This document shows, in pieces, positions 35,858-43,840 of a stretch of 64,000 nucleotides of DNA. The DNA is from Candidatus Chloroploca mongolica (lineage in GTDB: Bacteria; Chloroflexota; Chloroflexia; Chloroflexales; Chloroflexaceae), in assembly GCF_004762035.2 (NCBI RefSeq), contig NZ_SIJK02000025.1:19739-83738 (forward strand), in the 5' to 3' direction. Position numbers and translations under genes: made by a program. How positions within the stretch are numbered: position 1 is the first letter of the stretch; each line of letters begins with the position of its first letter. Below the pieces are notes generated by a model, which had not been told where the DNA came from, searched no databases, and saw only the letters and a list, made by a program, of their open reading frames with translations.

Positions 35858-36045
35858 TTGGGCGATTGCATCTTCCGTGTAGGCATCCCGCCAAGGCACC
35901 CGCACGGGCACCCGCAAGGGGTGCCCCTACACCGGATGCGGGCGCCGCCCCGGGGCGGGACACCCCTTGCGGGTGCCCCGCCCCGGTACGGGCACCCCTT
36001 GCGGGTGCCCTGTTGTATCCGCTTTCGTATGATGCAATCGCCCTA
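35858..36045. mobile_element. MITE-like element, copy 1 (188 bp)
   Basis: The ends are TTGGGCGATTGCATC (35858-35872) and GATGCAATCGCCCTA (36031-36045), inverted with one mismatch. They are flanked by 10-bp direct repeats GCCTCGCATC (35848-35857) and GCCTCGCACC (36046-36055), differing at one base. The inside contains repeated GGCACCCGCAAGGGGTGCC-type hairpins and no gene. Copy 2 is at 45081-45240. It is a non-autonomous element; no matching transposase is in the window. Confidence 0.8.
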
Positions 36046-36064
36046 GCCTCGCACCTTGAGATAG

Positions 36065-36094
36065 ATGACGGATCAGCCCTGGATCGTGTATTAT
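36065..36094 (+). promoter_or_regulatory. possible murT promoter giving a near-leaderless transcript
   Basis: ATGACG (36065-36070), 18-bp spacer, TATTAT (36089-36094). The start codon is at 36101, so initiation about 7 bp after the -10 would yield a leaderless mRNA. No ribosome binding site is visible, which fits. The -35 match is weak (4 of 6). The end of MITE copy 1 is 19 bp upstream. Confidence 0.4.
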
Positions 36095-36100
36095 TAGGCC

Positions 36101-37519
36101 ATGGAGAAATTGTCGAACGCATTTGCTGTCGGGTTGGGTAAAACGACAGGTACGCTGTCGCGCATGTTGCGCATCGGTGGGGGTACAACGCTGCCCGGAA
36201 GGGTTGCCCGTCTGGTTGCGCCTTCGGTGTTACGCGATCTGAGTGCTACGCTGCCAGGTGGGGTGATCCTCCTCTCGGGTACCAATGGCAAAACAACAAC
36301 CAGCCGGATGTTGGCTGAAATCTTGTGCGCCAATGGCGAGCGGGTCTTGCACAATCGTGCGGGGGCGAATCTGATCACAGGGTTGACGACAACGGCGCTG
36401 GCCGGCACCGATTGGCGGGGGCATCCACAGGCGACCATTGGCCTCTTTGAGACCGATGAGGCAGCGCTTCCGCAGGCGCTTGCCGAGACCGCCCCTCGTC
36501 TTGTGCTGATCAATAATCTCTTTCGCGATCAGCTTGATCGCTATGGCGAAGTTGATACCCTGGCCCAGGCCTGGAAACAGGCGCTCCGAACGCTCTCGCC
36601 TGAGACTTGCATCGTGTTGAATGCCGATGATCCCGCCGTTGCCTATCTTGGACACGATCTGGGATGTCACGTCTTGTACTACGGGCTCGAAGATGCACAG
36701 CATGCAGTTGGTGCGGGGGCACATATTGCCGATTCGCAGTTTTGTCAGCAGTGTGGCGAGCGTTATCTCTACAGCCTGGCTTTTTATGCCCATATTGGCC
36801 ACTACCAGTGTCCACGCTGTGGCTATCAGCGCCCCACAGCCCAGGTGCAACTGGCCCGGCTTGACCTGAGCGGCATCGAGGCCAGCAGGCTCTATCTACG
36901 CTATCCTGGCGGGGGGCTCGAACTCAATTTGCCGCTCCCTGGGCTCTATAACGCGACCAATGCCCTGGCTGCGTTTGCGGCTGCGCTCGCCCTTGGTGTA
37001 CCACCAGCGATAGCCCGCCGTGCGCTTGAACGGTTTAGTGCCGCGTTTGGGCGGATCGAGCGGGTGACTGCGGGGGAGGGTGGTGCGCCGATGCTGATTG
37101 CCTTGATCAAGAATCCGGTTGGCGCAACCGAAACAGTGCGGATGATCGTCCAGACGTCGGCGGTTCCAGCGCACCAACCACGAGGACTGCACCTCTTGAT
37201 CGCGATCAACGACCGTTTTGCCGATGGAACTGATGTCTCGTGGCTATGGGATGCCGAGTTTGAAGCCCTGGCGGGCCAGGTTGCCTCGGTGGTCGTCAGC
37301 GGTACACGGGCCGAAGATATGGCGGTACGGCTAAAATATGCCGGCGTTGATCCCGCGATGATGCGCATTGTCCCCGAGGTGCATCCAGCGCTTGATACAG
37401 CCCTGGCTCTGCTGCCAGCGGGGGCAACGCTGGCGATCTTGCCCACCTATACTGCGATGCTTGCCTTGCGCCAGGATCTTGCGCGGCGGGGGTGGGTGAA
37501 GCCCTTCTGGGAAGGGTGA
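36101..37519 (+). CDS. murT: MurT-like Mur ligase (lipid II amidation subunit)
   Basis: This 472-aa protein has a Mur-ligase central domain with P-loop SGTNGKTTTSRM (59-70). An inserted four-cysteine zinc ribbon (C215, C218, C237, C240) is characteristic of MurT. The C-terminal DUF1727 domain includes AINDRFADGTDVSWLWD. MurT works with the glutaminase GatD to amidate the D-Glu of lipid II. GatD is normally adjacent, but here the gene is followed by a hairpin and a convergent gene. No ribosome binding site precedes ATG 36101. Confidence 0.9.
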   Translation: MEKLSNAFAVGLGKTTGTLSRMLRIGGGTTLPGRVARLVAPSVLRDLSATLPGGVILLSGTNGKTTTSRMLAEILCANGERVLHNRAGANLITGLTTTALAGTDWRGHPQATIGLFETDEAALPQALAETAPRLVLINNLFRDQLDRYGEVDTLAQAWKQALRTLSPETCIVLNADDPAVAYLGHDLGCHVLYYGLEDAQHAVGAGAHIADSQFCQQCGERYLYSLAFYAHIGHYQCPRCGYQRPTAQVQLARLDLSGIEASRLYLRYPGGGLELNLPLPGLYNATNALAAFAAALALGVPPAIARRALERFSAAFGRIERVTAGEGGAPMLIALIKNPVGATETVRMIVQTSAVPAHQPRGLHLLIAINDRFADGTDVSWLWDAEFEALAGQVASVVVSGTRAEDMAVRLKYAGVDPAMMRIVPEVHPALDTALALLPAGATLAILPTYTAMLALRQDLARRGWVKPFWEG

Positions 37520-37525
37520 GTTGGT

Positions 37526-37564
37526 GCGCTGAAAAGAGCCAGCAAAGCTGGCTCTTTTCAGCGC
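37526..37564. terminator. 18-bp perfect hairpin with GCCAGC-AAA-GCTGGC core
   Basis: Arms 37526-37543 and 37547-37564 are perfectly complementary around AAA. It lies between convergent murT and the META-domain gene, 7 bp from the murT stop. Confidence 0.82.
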
Positions 37565-37595
37565 AAAAAGCTAGGTTGAAGGGCTATGCCCGATC

Positions 37596-38774
37596 CTATG
37601 CACGGGCAAAGACGAGGGTGGCCCCGTCATCAATGGTGATCGTCAGGGTCTCGCCCTCGATCACATAACTCGTGGCCCGGCTGAACTGTTCCAGGAAGGC
37701 CATTTCCTGGGCCATGATTGCATCCTCGCACGCCATCATGGTGCTGCCGGCCTGCGTAATACTGAGCGTACCTTCGGCGACGGTGTAACCGGCAAAGTAG
37801 CGGTTGCAGCCAGCCGAACCCGCGACCCGGCCTTCGTCGTCAAACTCGGCGGAGATTGGCGTACCCTCGCTCAGTGGCGCTGCGCCGCTGAGCTCAGTCA
37901 GCACCCAACTCGTTCCGGCCAGGGCATTGCTTGCCTGCCCAAAGACAAGCGTGGTGCCGTCATCAATGGTGATCGTCAGGGTCGCGCCGTCGATCACATA
38001 GCTCGTCGCCCGGCTGAGTTGATCGAGGAAGGCCTGCTCTTGCGCCATGACTGCTTCTTCACATGCCATCCGTGTGCTACCGGCCTGCGAAATGCTGAGC
38101 GTGCCATCAGCAACGGTGTAGTCGGCAAAGTAGCGGTTGCAACCAGCCGAACCTGTGATGCGGCCTTCGTCGTCAAACTCGGCCGAGATTGGCGCACCCT
38201 CGCTCAGCGGCGCTGCGCCGTTGATGGTGGTGAGGATCCAACTCGTTCCGGTCAGGTCATTGCTTGAGGTCACTTCTTCCTCCGCACGCTCAAAGACGAG
38301 GGTGGTTCCGTCATCAAGGGTGATCGTCAGGGTAGCGCCATCAATCGCATAGCTTGTAGCGCGGCTGAATTGATCGAGGAAGACCTGTTCCTGTGCCATG
38401 ATCGCATCTTCACACGCCATCATGGTGCTGCCAGCCTGGGTAATGCTGAGCGTGCCATCGGCAATGGTGTAACCCGCAAAGTAGCGGTTGCAACCAGCCG
38501 ACCCCGCGACGCTTCCCTCGGTATCAAACTCGGCGGAGATTGGCGTGCCCTCACTCAGCGGTGCTGCGCCGTTGAGCGCGGTAAGCACCCAACTCGTTCC
38601 GGCCAGGGCATCACTCGTCTCTGGCGTCGTGGCTTCTTCGGTAACAGGGGTCTCCTGTTCGGTCGTCGCCGGTGTCGGCTCGGTTGTTGAGCCGGTGCTC
38701 GGTGCTGTGCCACAGGCAGCCAGGACAAGCATGCCCATCAGCAGCGCCGAAAGGATCGTCATACGCAACTTCAT
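37596..38774 (-). CDS. lipoprotein with three tandem META domains
   Basis: This 392-aa protein has a lipobox (LVLAAC) and a Thr/Pro-rich linker. Three META (HslJ-like) domains lie at about 62-165, 176-280 and 287-392. Each has LAGTSWVLT or LTGTSWILT, GSAGCNRYFA and ITQAGSTMMAC or a close variant. The domains are nearly identical to one another, also in DNA, indicating recent internal duplication. META domains occur in secreted or heat-shock-linked proteins whose biochemical role is poorly defined. ATG 38774 has GAGGAG just upstream. Confidence 0.88.
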   Translation of the reverse strand: MKLRMTILSALLMGMLVLAACGTAPSTGSTTEPTPATTEQETPVTEEATTPETSDALAGTSWVLTALNGAAPLSEGTPISAEFDTEGSVAGSAGCNRYFAGYTIADGTLSITQAGSTMMACEDAIMAQEQVFLDQFSRATSYAIDGATLTITLDDGTTLVFERAEEEVTSSNDLTGTSWILTTINGAAPLSEGAPISAEFDDEGRITGSAGCNRYFADYTVADGTLSISQAGSTRMACEEAVMAQEQAFLDQLSRATSYVIDGATLTITIDDGTTLVFGQASNALAGTSWVLTELSGAAPLSEGTPISAEFDDEGRVAGSAGCNRYFAGYTVAEGTLSITQAGSTMMACEDAIMAQEMAFLEQFSRATSYVIEGETLTITIDDGATLVFARA

Positions 38775-38894
38775 TGGTCTCCTCACTTCTACTCAAGGAT
38801 AATCTGTGTGCGGGGCCACGGTTCTGGTGCTGTGTAGCCCTGCCATAGAGAGAACGTTGTCTTGGGCAGTAATGTTCCCACCTGACGCTCTTTC

Positions 38895-39626
38895 TCAGCT
38901 TTTTCTCAGCCAGTCGCGTAGGGCATAGGGTAGATAGACCAGCACAAACGCGAGTAGGCCGACAAACTGCAGTGGAATGAGATACCAGGGCCACGGCCCC
39001 ATGAGATCGAGCAGACTTGGGAAGGCCGGTTTGCGGGCGATAAACATATAGTTGCCCCCAGTGAGCCAGTTGACTAGGCCAACAACAAGCAAGATGGCAT
39101 TGGTAAGCAGAAAGACCCGCCCAAGCGACCTCCAGGTAGGGCGATAGTTCCAGGCTCTGATCGCAAACAGGGCCGCCAAAAGCGGGACCGCATGTGAGGT
39201 CCAGAAGATCCAGTAGACAAAATGGGGGAAATTGAACCCGTTGCTCTGGAGATCCGGGGTGAGCAGGGCTTGAACCGAACCGGCAAAGCCCCAGAAATAG
39301 ATCAGTTCGAACAGCCGCTCGTTGCTCGTTGCCAGCATCAAGGCTGACAGTGGCACCGCCAGCGTGCAGAGGTGCAACGGCAGCGAATACTGTATATTCC
39401 AGAGTCCGTTGCTCAGTTGCCAGAGATCCCAGGCGAACCAGTTGGCAAGGCTGTAGACAATCAAGCCACGCTTGAGCAGCGTGCATCCTTGCGTATCAAG
39501 GCGTGGTGTCACCCACGCCAGGGCGACACATCCCAGGGCAATCGCCAGCAGTGGCAAGAGATGCGCAAGCGACCAGAGCTCAAATCGAGGTCCGACAAAC
39601 GATGGGCCAAAAATATTGGGGAACAT
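38895..39626 (-). CDS. YwaF/TIGR02206 family integral membrane protein
   Basis: This 243-aa protein has about seven membrane helices. The charged/polar signatures between helices, W-x-LSNGLWNIQYSLPLHLC and FVYWIFWTSHAVPLLAAL, fit the TIGR02206/TMEM164-like family. Its function is not established. It stands alone; a repeat element lies upstream (39682-39818). Confidence 0.8.
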   Translation of the reverse strand: MFPNIFGPSFVGPRFELWSLAHLLPLLAIALGCVALAWVTPRLDTQGCTLLKRGLIVYSLANWFAWDLWQLSNGLWNIQYSLPLHLCTLAVPLSALMLATSNERLFELIYFWGFAGSVQALLTPDLQSNGFNFPHFVYWIFWTSHAVPLLAALFAIRAWNYRPTWRSLGRVFLLTNAILLVVGLVNWLTGGNYMFIARKPAFPSLLDLMGPWPWYLIPLQFVGLLAFVLVYLPYALRDWLRKS

Positions 39627-39681
39627 TACCGTTTCCTATCTCTCGTTGTTCATTGAAGTTGCACCCATCTTCTATTCTTCG

Positions 39682-39818
39682 TATAATACCAATTCCGCTT
39701 GAAGGTGCCGCATTGTCATGCTGAGCGCAGCGAAGCATCTGTGCCGTCGGGACGCCCGAGACCCTAAGCGAAGCGAAGGGTGACAATGCGGCCTACTCAA
39801 TGGTAAATGGTATAATAC
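39682..39818. mobile_element. second MITE/REP-like element between divergent genes
   Basis: An inverted core GCCGCATTGTCA (39707-39718) and TGACAATGCGGC (39781-39792) extends with mismatches to the ends. The octamer TATAATAC is directly repeated at both edges (39682-39689, 39811-39818) and may be a target-site duplication. The interior holds the widespread word CATGCTGAGCGCAGCGAAG. No coding capacity is seen. The right-hand TATAATAC provides a perfect -10-like hexamer 38 bp before the histidine-kinase start. Confidence 0.5.
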
Positions 39819-39854
39819 AGCGATACTACTCTATCAACCGAAGGATGCTTGCCA

Positions 39855-41843
39855 ATGCCGATGTACGAGGTCGAGACATCACAGCCGCCTGACCTCGTGG
39901 CGGCGTTGTGTGAAACCTGGCCGCGCATTGCCGAATTGCTTGCCGATCTGGAGACCGAGGCGATGGCCGAGGCGCGGATCGGCGGTTTGCGTCATATCGG
40001 GGCTGTCTGGTATGCGCAAGGAGGCGTGGCTGAGGTTCTGACCGAACTCGGGCTGGTGCTCGCGGAACGCCTCAAGCTCTCGCAGGGGTTGGTGGTCAGT
40101 GAATTATTGCTGGCGTACGGGGCGGCTCAGGAAGAGCAACGTACCCGCGAATGGGAAGCCCGTCTGCTGGCGCGCGCCTCTGAGCTCGATGGTCTTCATC
40201 GCATTATCTCGGCGGCAAACTCGACGCTGGATCTCGATACCTCCCTCCAGACCGTGGTTGAAACAGTTGCCCAGGTTGTTGGGGTCGAGGCGTGTTCTGT
40301 CTATCTTTACGACAAGCACCGCGACGAGTTGGTCTTGCGGGCGACCCGTGGGCTCAACCGTGCCGCGATCGGGCAGGTTGTTTCGCACCTGGGGCAAGGG
40401 GTGACGGGCTGGGCTGCTCAGCTTGGGCATCCCGTGGCGGTGCGCGACGTCTGGCAAGATCCTCGTTTCAATGTTGAACCACAGCTCGGCGAAGAGACGT
40501 TTCGCTCGATGCTGGCGGTGCCGATTGTGCTCTTTAGTGCCGAGCGCTATCAGTTCAGTGCCGACAAGCTGCAAGGGGTGATTACCGGGCAGACGATCGG
40601 TCCGCGTGACTTTACGCAGGAAGAGATCTCGTTTGTCGAAGTGGTGGCGGGCGAGCTTGCCTTCTTCATTGCCAATGCGCAACTCTATCAGCAGACCGAC
40701 GAACGCCTCCACCAGAAATTGCGTGAACTGACGACGTTGCAGCAGGTCTCGAAAAGCATTGCCGAGCAGATCGGGTTGCGTGATGTGCTTTCGCTGATTA
40801 CCGAGAAGGCGGTCGAACTCGCCCAGGCTGACCGGGCTTCGATCTTTCAGATGGGCGACGACGGGCACCTGCAATTGATGGCGACCTACGGCGGCGAGGG
40901 TGACGGCGTGCGGGATTTCATCATCCAGACGGTGCGAGATAGCCGCCCGCTGGCTGTGATGAATGCCTATCAAGATGCGCGCTTCCCCGAACTGGCTGCC
41001 GTTGCGCGGCGTGAGCAGTTTCATTCGCTCTTTTGCATGCCGTTGCGCGCCCGCGAACGCACGATTGGCGGGATTTGCCTCTATAAACGCGAGCCGCACC
41101 TCTTTGATTATGAGCAGGTACGCTTGCTCAGCACCTTTGCTGATGAGGCCGCCATTGCGATTGAAAATGCCCGTCTCTATGAAGAGAGCCAGCGGGCGCT
41201 CGCGATCAAGTCGGCCCTGCTGCAAGAGATGCACCACCGGGTGCGCAATAATCTCCAGACCATCTCGGCGCTGCTGGCAATGCAACTGCGACGGGTTGAG
41301 CCGCACAGCCAGGGGGCCAAGGCGCTGCGCGAGAGTGCGGCGCGCATCCAGTCGATTGCGGCCATTCACAATCTGCTCTCACGCGAGGATGTGGGCGTCA
41401 CCAATGTCAATGCCGTGGCCCGGCAGGTCGTCGAGAGTGCGCAGTCAACCCTGGTGCATAGCGATGCACCCGTTCGGTTTGCCATTATGGGCGATGAGGT
41501 GCGCGTTGGTTCACGGGATGCAACGGTACTGGCGCTGGTCATCAATGAATTGATTAGCAATGCCCTCTCGCACGGGCTTGCCGCTGAGGGTGGTAGTGTC
41601 GAGGTTGAAGCCAGGCTGGGTATAGGCCAGGTGATGGTCGAGGTTCGCGATGATGGGCCGCGCCATCCACCACCACCGCGCCCCCCCCATAGCAGCGGGC
41701 TGGGTTTGCATATCATCGAAACGCTCGTTCACCAGGATCTGGGGGGAGATTTCCGCCTGATCCGCGATGATGAGCACGGTTGGATGCGGGCACAGATCTG
41801 CTTTCCGCAACATATTATTGATGAAGTTGGGGAAACGCTGTGA
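39855..41843 (+). CDS. cytosolic GAF-GAF histidine kinase (HisKA_2 type)
   Basis: This 662-aa protein has no membrane segments. A helical N-terminal region of about 120 residues is followed by two GAF domains (about 125-275 and 300-440). The HisKA_2 dimerisation domain has QEMHHRVRNNLQTISALL (histidines 460/461), and a HATPase domain has LVINELISNALSHG and SGLGLHIIETL. An Arg/His/Pro-rich insertion (RHPPPPRPPH) sits within the ATP lid. ATG 39855 lies 9 bp after AAGGA. No response regulator is adjacent. The small downstream gap suggests co-transcription with the amidase-like gene. Confidence 0.88.
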   Translation: MPMYEVETSQPPDLVAALCETWPRIAELLADLETEAMAEARIGGLRHIGAVWYAQGGVAEVLTELGLVLAERLKLSQGLVVSELLLAYGAAQEEQRTREWEARLLARASELDGLHRIISAANSTLDLDTSLQTVVETVAQVVGVEACSVYLYDKHRDELVLRATRGLNRAAIGQVVSHLGQGVTGWAAQLGHPVAVRDVWQDPRFNVEPQLGEETFRSMLAVPIVLFSAERYQFSADKLQGVITGQTIGPRDFTQEEISFVEVVAGELAFFIANAQLYQQTDERLHQKLRELTTLQQVSKSIAEQIGLRDVLSLITEKAVELAQADRASIFQMGDDGHLQLMATYGGEGDGVRDFIIQTVRDSRPLAVMNAYQDARFPELAAVARREQFHSLFCMPLRARERTIGGICLYKREPHLFDYEQVRLLSTFADEAAIAIENARLYEESQRALAIKSALLQEMHHRVRNNLQTISALLAMQLRRVEPHSQGAKALRESAARIQSIAAIHNLLSREDVGVTNVNAVARQVVESAQSTLVHSDAPVRFAIMGDEVRVGSRDATVLALVINELISNALSHGLAAEGGSVEVEARLGIGQVMVEVRDDGPRHPPPPRPPHSSGLGLHIIETLVHQDLGGDFRLIRDDEHGWMRAQICFPQHIIDEVGETL

Positions 41844-41863
41844 AATCTGCCTAAGGAGGCGTG

Positions 41864-43840
41864 ATGAGTGATTTTCCGACTGAGGGACGTCCGCCTTTTA
41901 TCAACCGACGCCTGTCGCTTGCGGAATGGAAGCAGTATGTGGCCGGGTATGACTTTGGCTCCCTGGCCCCAAGTCGCCTGGTGCTGCACCATACCTATAC
42001 GCCTACCGAAGCACAGTGGCGCGGCCTTACGACGATGCGCGGTATTCAGCGCTTTTATGCCGCCAAGGGCTGGATGGCAGGGCCGCATCTTTTTGCTGGC
42101 CCCGATGGGATCTGGCTCGCTACCCCGATGGCGCAGGTCGGCGTCCACGCCGGTGTCGGCAATGGCTCAGTCGCCCAGGGCTGGTATTCGATTGGCCTCG
42201 AGATGGTTGGTCGCTTTGATGCAGTGCGTCCCGCTGGGGCCGTCTGGAACTATTCTCTGGCGGTGATGGGTGAATTGTCGCGTCGCCTGCGTATTCCACC
42301 GCGCCAATTGATCTCTTTTCACCGTGATTACACGAATGCAAAGAGTTGTCCGGGCTGGGCTGTGACGAAAGAGTGGGTCTGGGCGAGTGTCGAGGCCTAT
42401 CTGAATAATACCGCGGTTCCCCCGCCCCCGCCTCCCGATCCGCCTGTTATTCAGCCTTCCGATGAGGTCTTGCTCGAGCGCTTGCTTGAAGAGACCTTTC
42501 GTCAGCGGGCAGGGAGTCAGGGTTATAATCCGGCCTGGAGTTTCCATCAATATGCGGTTGAGCAGCAACTCGGGGCCCCTATCGGGCCAAGTCGTACCCT
42601 GGTGGAAGGCGGGCGGCAGTACGATATGCAACCCTTTGCCCGCGAGACGCTCTATACGGAAGTACCCAACTGGGGCGATGTGCGGACGCTCTCGGATCTG
42701 CTTGGGGGGAGTATTCCGCCCGCAGGTCTTGGGCGACGCTTGCTCGAAGAGACCTTTGCCGTAGGCAATGCTCCTTTCCGCCCCGACTGGGCGTTTCATC
42801 AGTTTGCGTTGCTGCGTCGCATGGGGCCGCCACTTGCGCCCGGGGCGACGATCACGGTTGATGGCAAACAGTATGCCTATCAGGTCTTTGCGGTTGATAC
42901 ACTCTATAACTTGGTGCCCAACTGGGAAGATGTGCGCCTCTTGAGCCATCTCGCCGGGGCAACAAATGCCAGTGATGTCCGCCTGCGTGAGGCGTTGCTC
43001 TCTACGACCTACCGGGTTGTCGGGCAAACGTATCGGCCAGATTGGGCGTTTCATCAACGCGCTCGTCGCGATGCGCTTGGGGCACCACTCTCGGCTTCGT
43101 ACCAGATTCTGGTGGAAGGGCGGAGCTATGCGATCCAGGTCTACGCGCTTGACACCCTCTTTAACCTTGTGCCCCGCTGGAGCGAGGTGCGCCGGATGAG
43201 CCAACTCTTTCCGGCACCATCGGTGCTCGGTGGCGCATCGCGTTCCACTGCGGTTGAGCCAGCGATGACGATCCTCGGTGGCAGTGCTGACGATGACGCA
43301 CCGGTTGCCATCCGCGAGACCCCGGAGCAGGGTGCCTTGCATCCCGACCGGCTTGATCAATCGATTATTCGCTCTACTCTGCCATCCTGGGCACGTAGCT
43401 CACGCGATGGGCGCAAGGTTGAATTAGTGGTGCTGCATGCGTTGCCAGGTTCCCCCGAGGATGTTCTGGCTAGGATGACCGATCCTGGGTCGCCCTTTGC
43501 GACCCATTATTATGTGACCCTCGCAGGCACGATCATCCAGGTGATCGATGAGGCCGAGGCAGCCTGGCACGCTGGCTTCGGCTCGGCCGATGGACTCTGG
43601 TGGAATCTCAATACCATCAGTCTGGGCATTGGCCTTGAACGACCGGCTGACTGGCCTGCGAGTTTGCCTGGCGAGACGACTTTGCAAGTCGCCGCACTCA
43701 CGAACCTCTTGTGTGAACTGAGTATTCGGTATCAACTGACGCCTGATGCGATCCTGCTCTGGAGTAGCCTCGCTGGTGGTGATCCCGAACTGCTCGACGG
43801 TTTGCCGCTCGTGAGTCTGTGCGAGGCAATCAGCGTATGA
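41864..43840 (+). CDS. double amidase_2/PGRP-fold protein with three internal repeats
   Basis: This 658-aa protein has three regions. The N-terminal N-acetylmuramoyl-L-alanine amidase fold carries all expected zinc ligands: H42 (LVLHHTYT), H153 (SFHRDYTN) and C162 (KSCPGW). A proline run then leads into three repeats of about 78 residues (195-445), each with LLEETF or a variant, WxFHQxA, a basic/acidic strand and TLYxxVPxWxxVRxLS. The C-terminal second amidase-like domain starts at LVVLHALPG but lacks the third ligand (LLWSSLAGGD). There is no signal peptide, which is unusual for a peptidoglycan enzyme. Its stop overlaps the AlaX gene. Confidence 0.75.
   Translation: MSDFPTEGRPPFINRRLSLAEWKQYVAGYDFGSLAPSRLVLHHTYTPTEAQWRGLTTMRGIQRFYAAKGWMAGPHLFAGPDGIWLATPMAQVGVHAGVGNGSVAQGWYSIGLEMVGRFDAVRPAGAVWNYSLAVMGELSRRLRIPPRQLISFHRDYTNAKSCPGWAVTKEWVWASVEAYLNNTAVPPPPPPDPPVIQPSDEVLLERLLEETFRQRAGSQGYNPAWSFHQYAVEQQLGAPIGPSRTLVEGGRQYDMQPFARETLYTEVPNWGDVRTLSDLLGGSIPPAGLGRRLLEETFAVGNAPFRPDWAFHQFALLRRMGPPLAPGATITVDGKQYAYQVFAVDTLYNLVPNWEDVRLLSHLAGATNASDVRLREALLSTTYRVVGQTYRPDWAFHQRARRDALGAPLSASYQILVEGRSYAIQVYALDTLFNLVPRWSEVRRMSQLFPAPSVLGGASRSTAVEPAMTILGGSADDDAPVAIRETPEQGALHPDRLDQSIIRSTLPSWARSSRDGRKVELVVLHALPGSPEDVLARMTDPGSPFATHYYVTLAGTIIQVIDEAEAAWHAGFGSADGLWWNLNTISLGIGLERPADWPASLPGETTLQVAALTNLLCELSIRYQLTPDAILLWSSLAGGDPELLDGLPLVSLCEAISV

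Noticed and set aside
40104..43360. Long minus-strand open frames opposite the GAF kinase and amidase-like genes (421 and 397 aa)
   Set aside because: They overlap well-supported genes completely, show antisense composition and have no family features.
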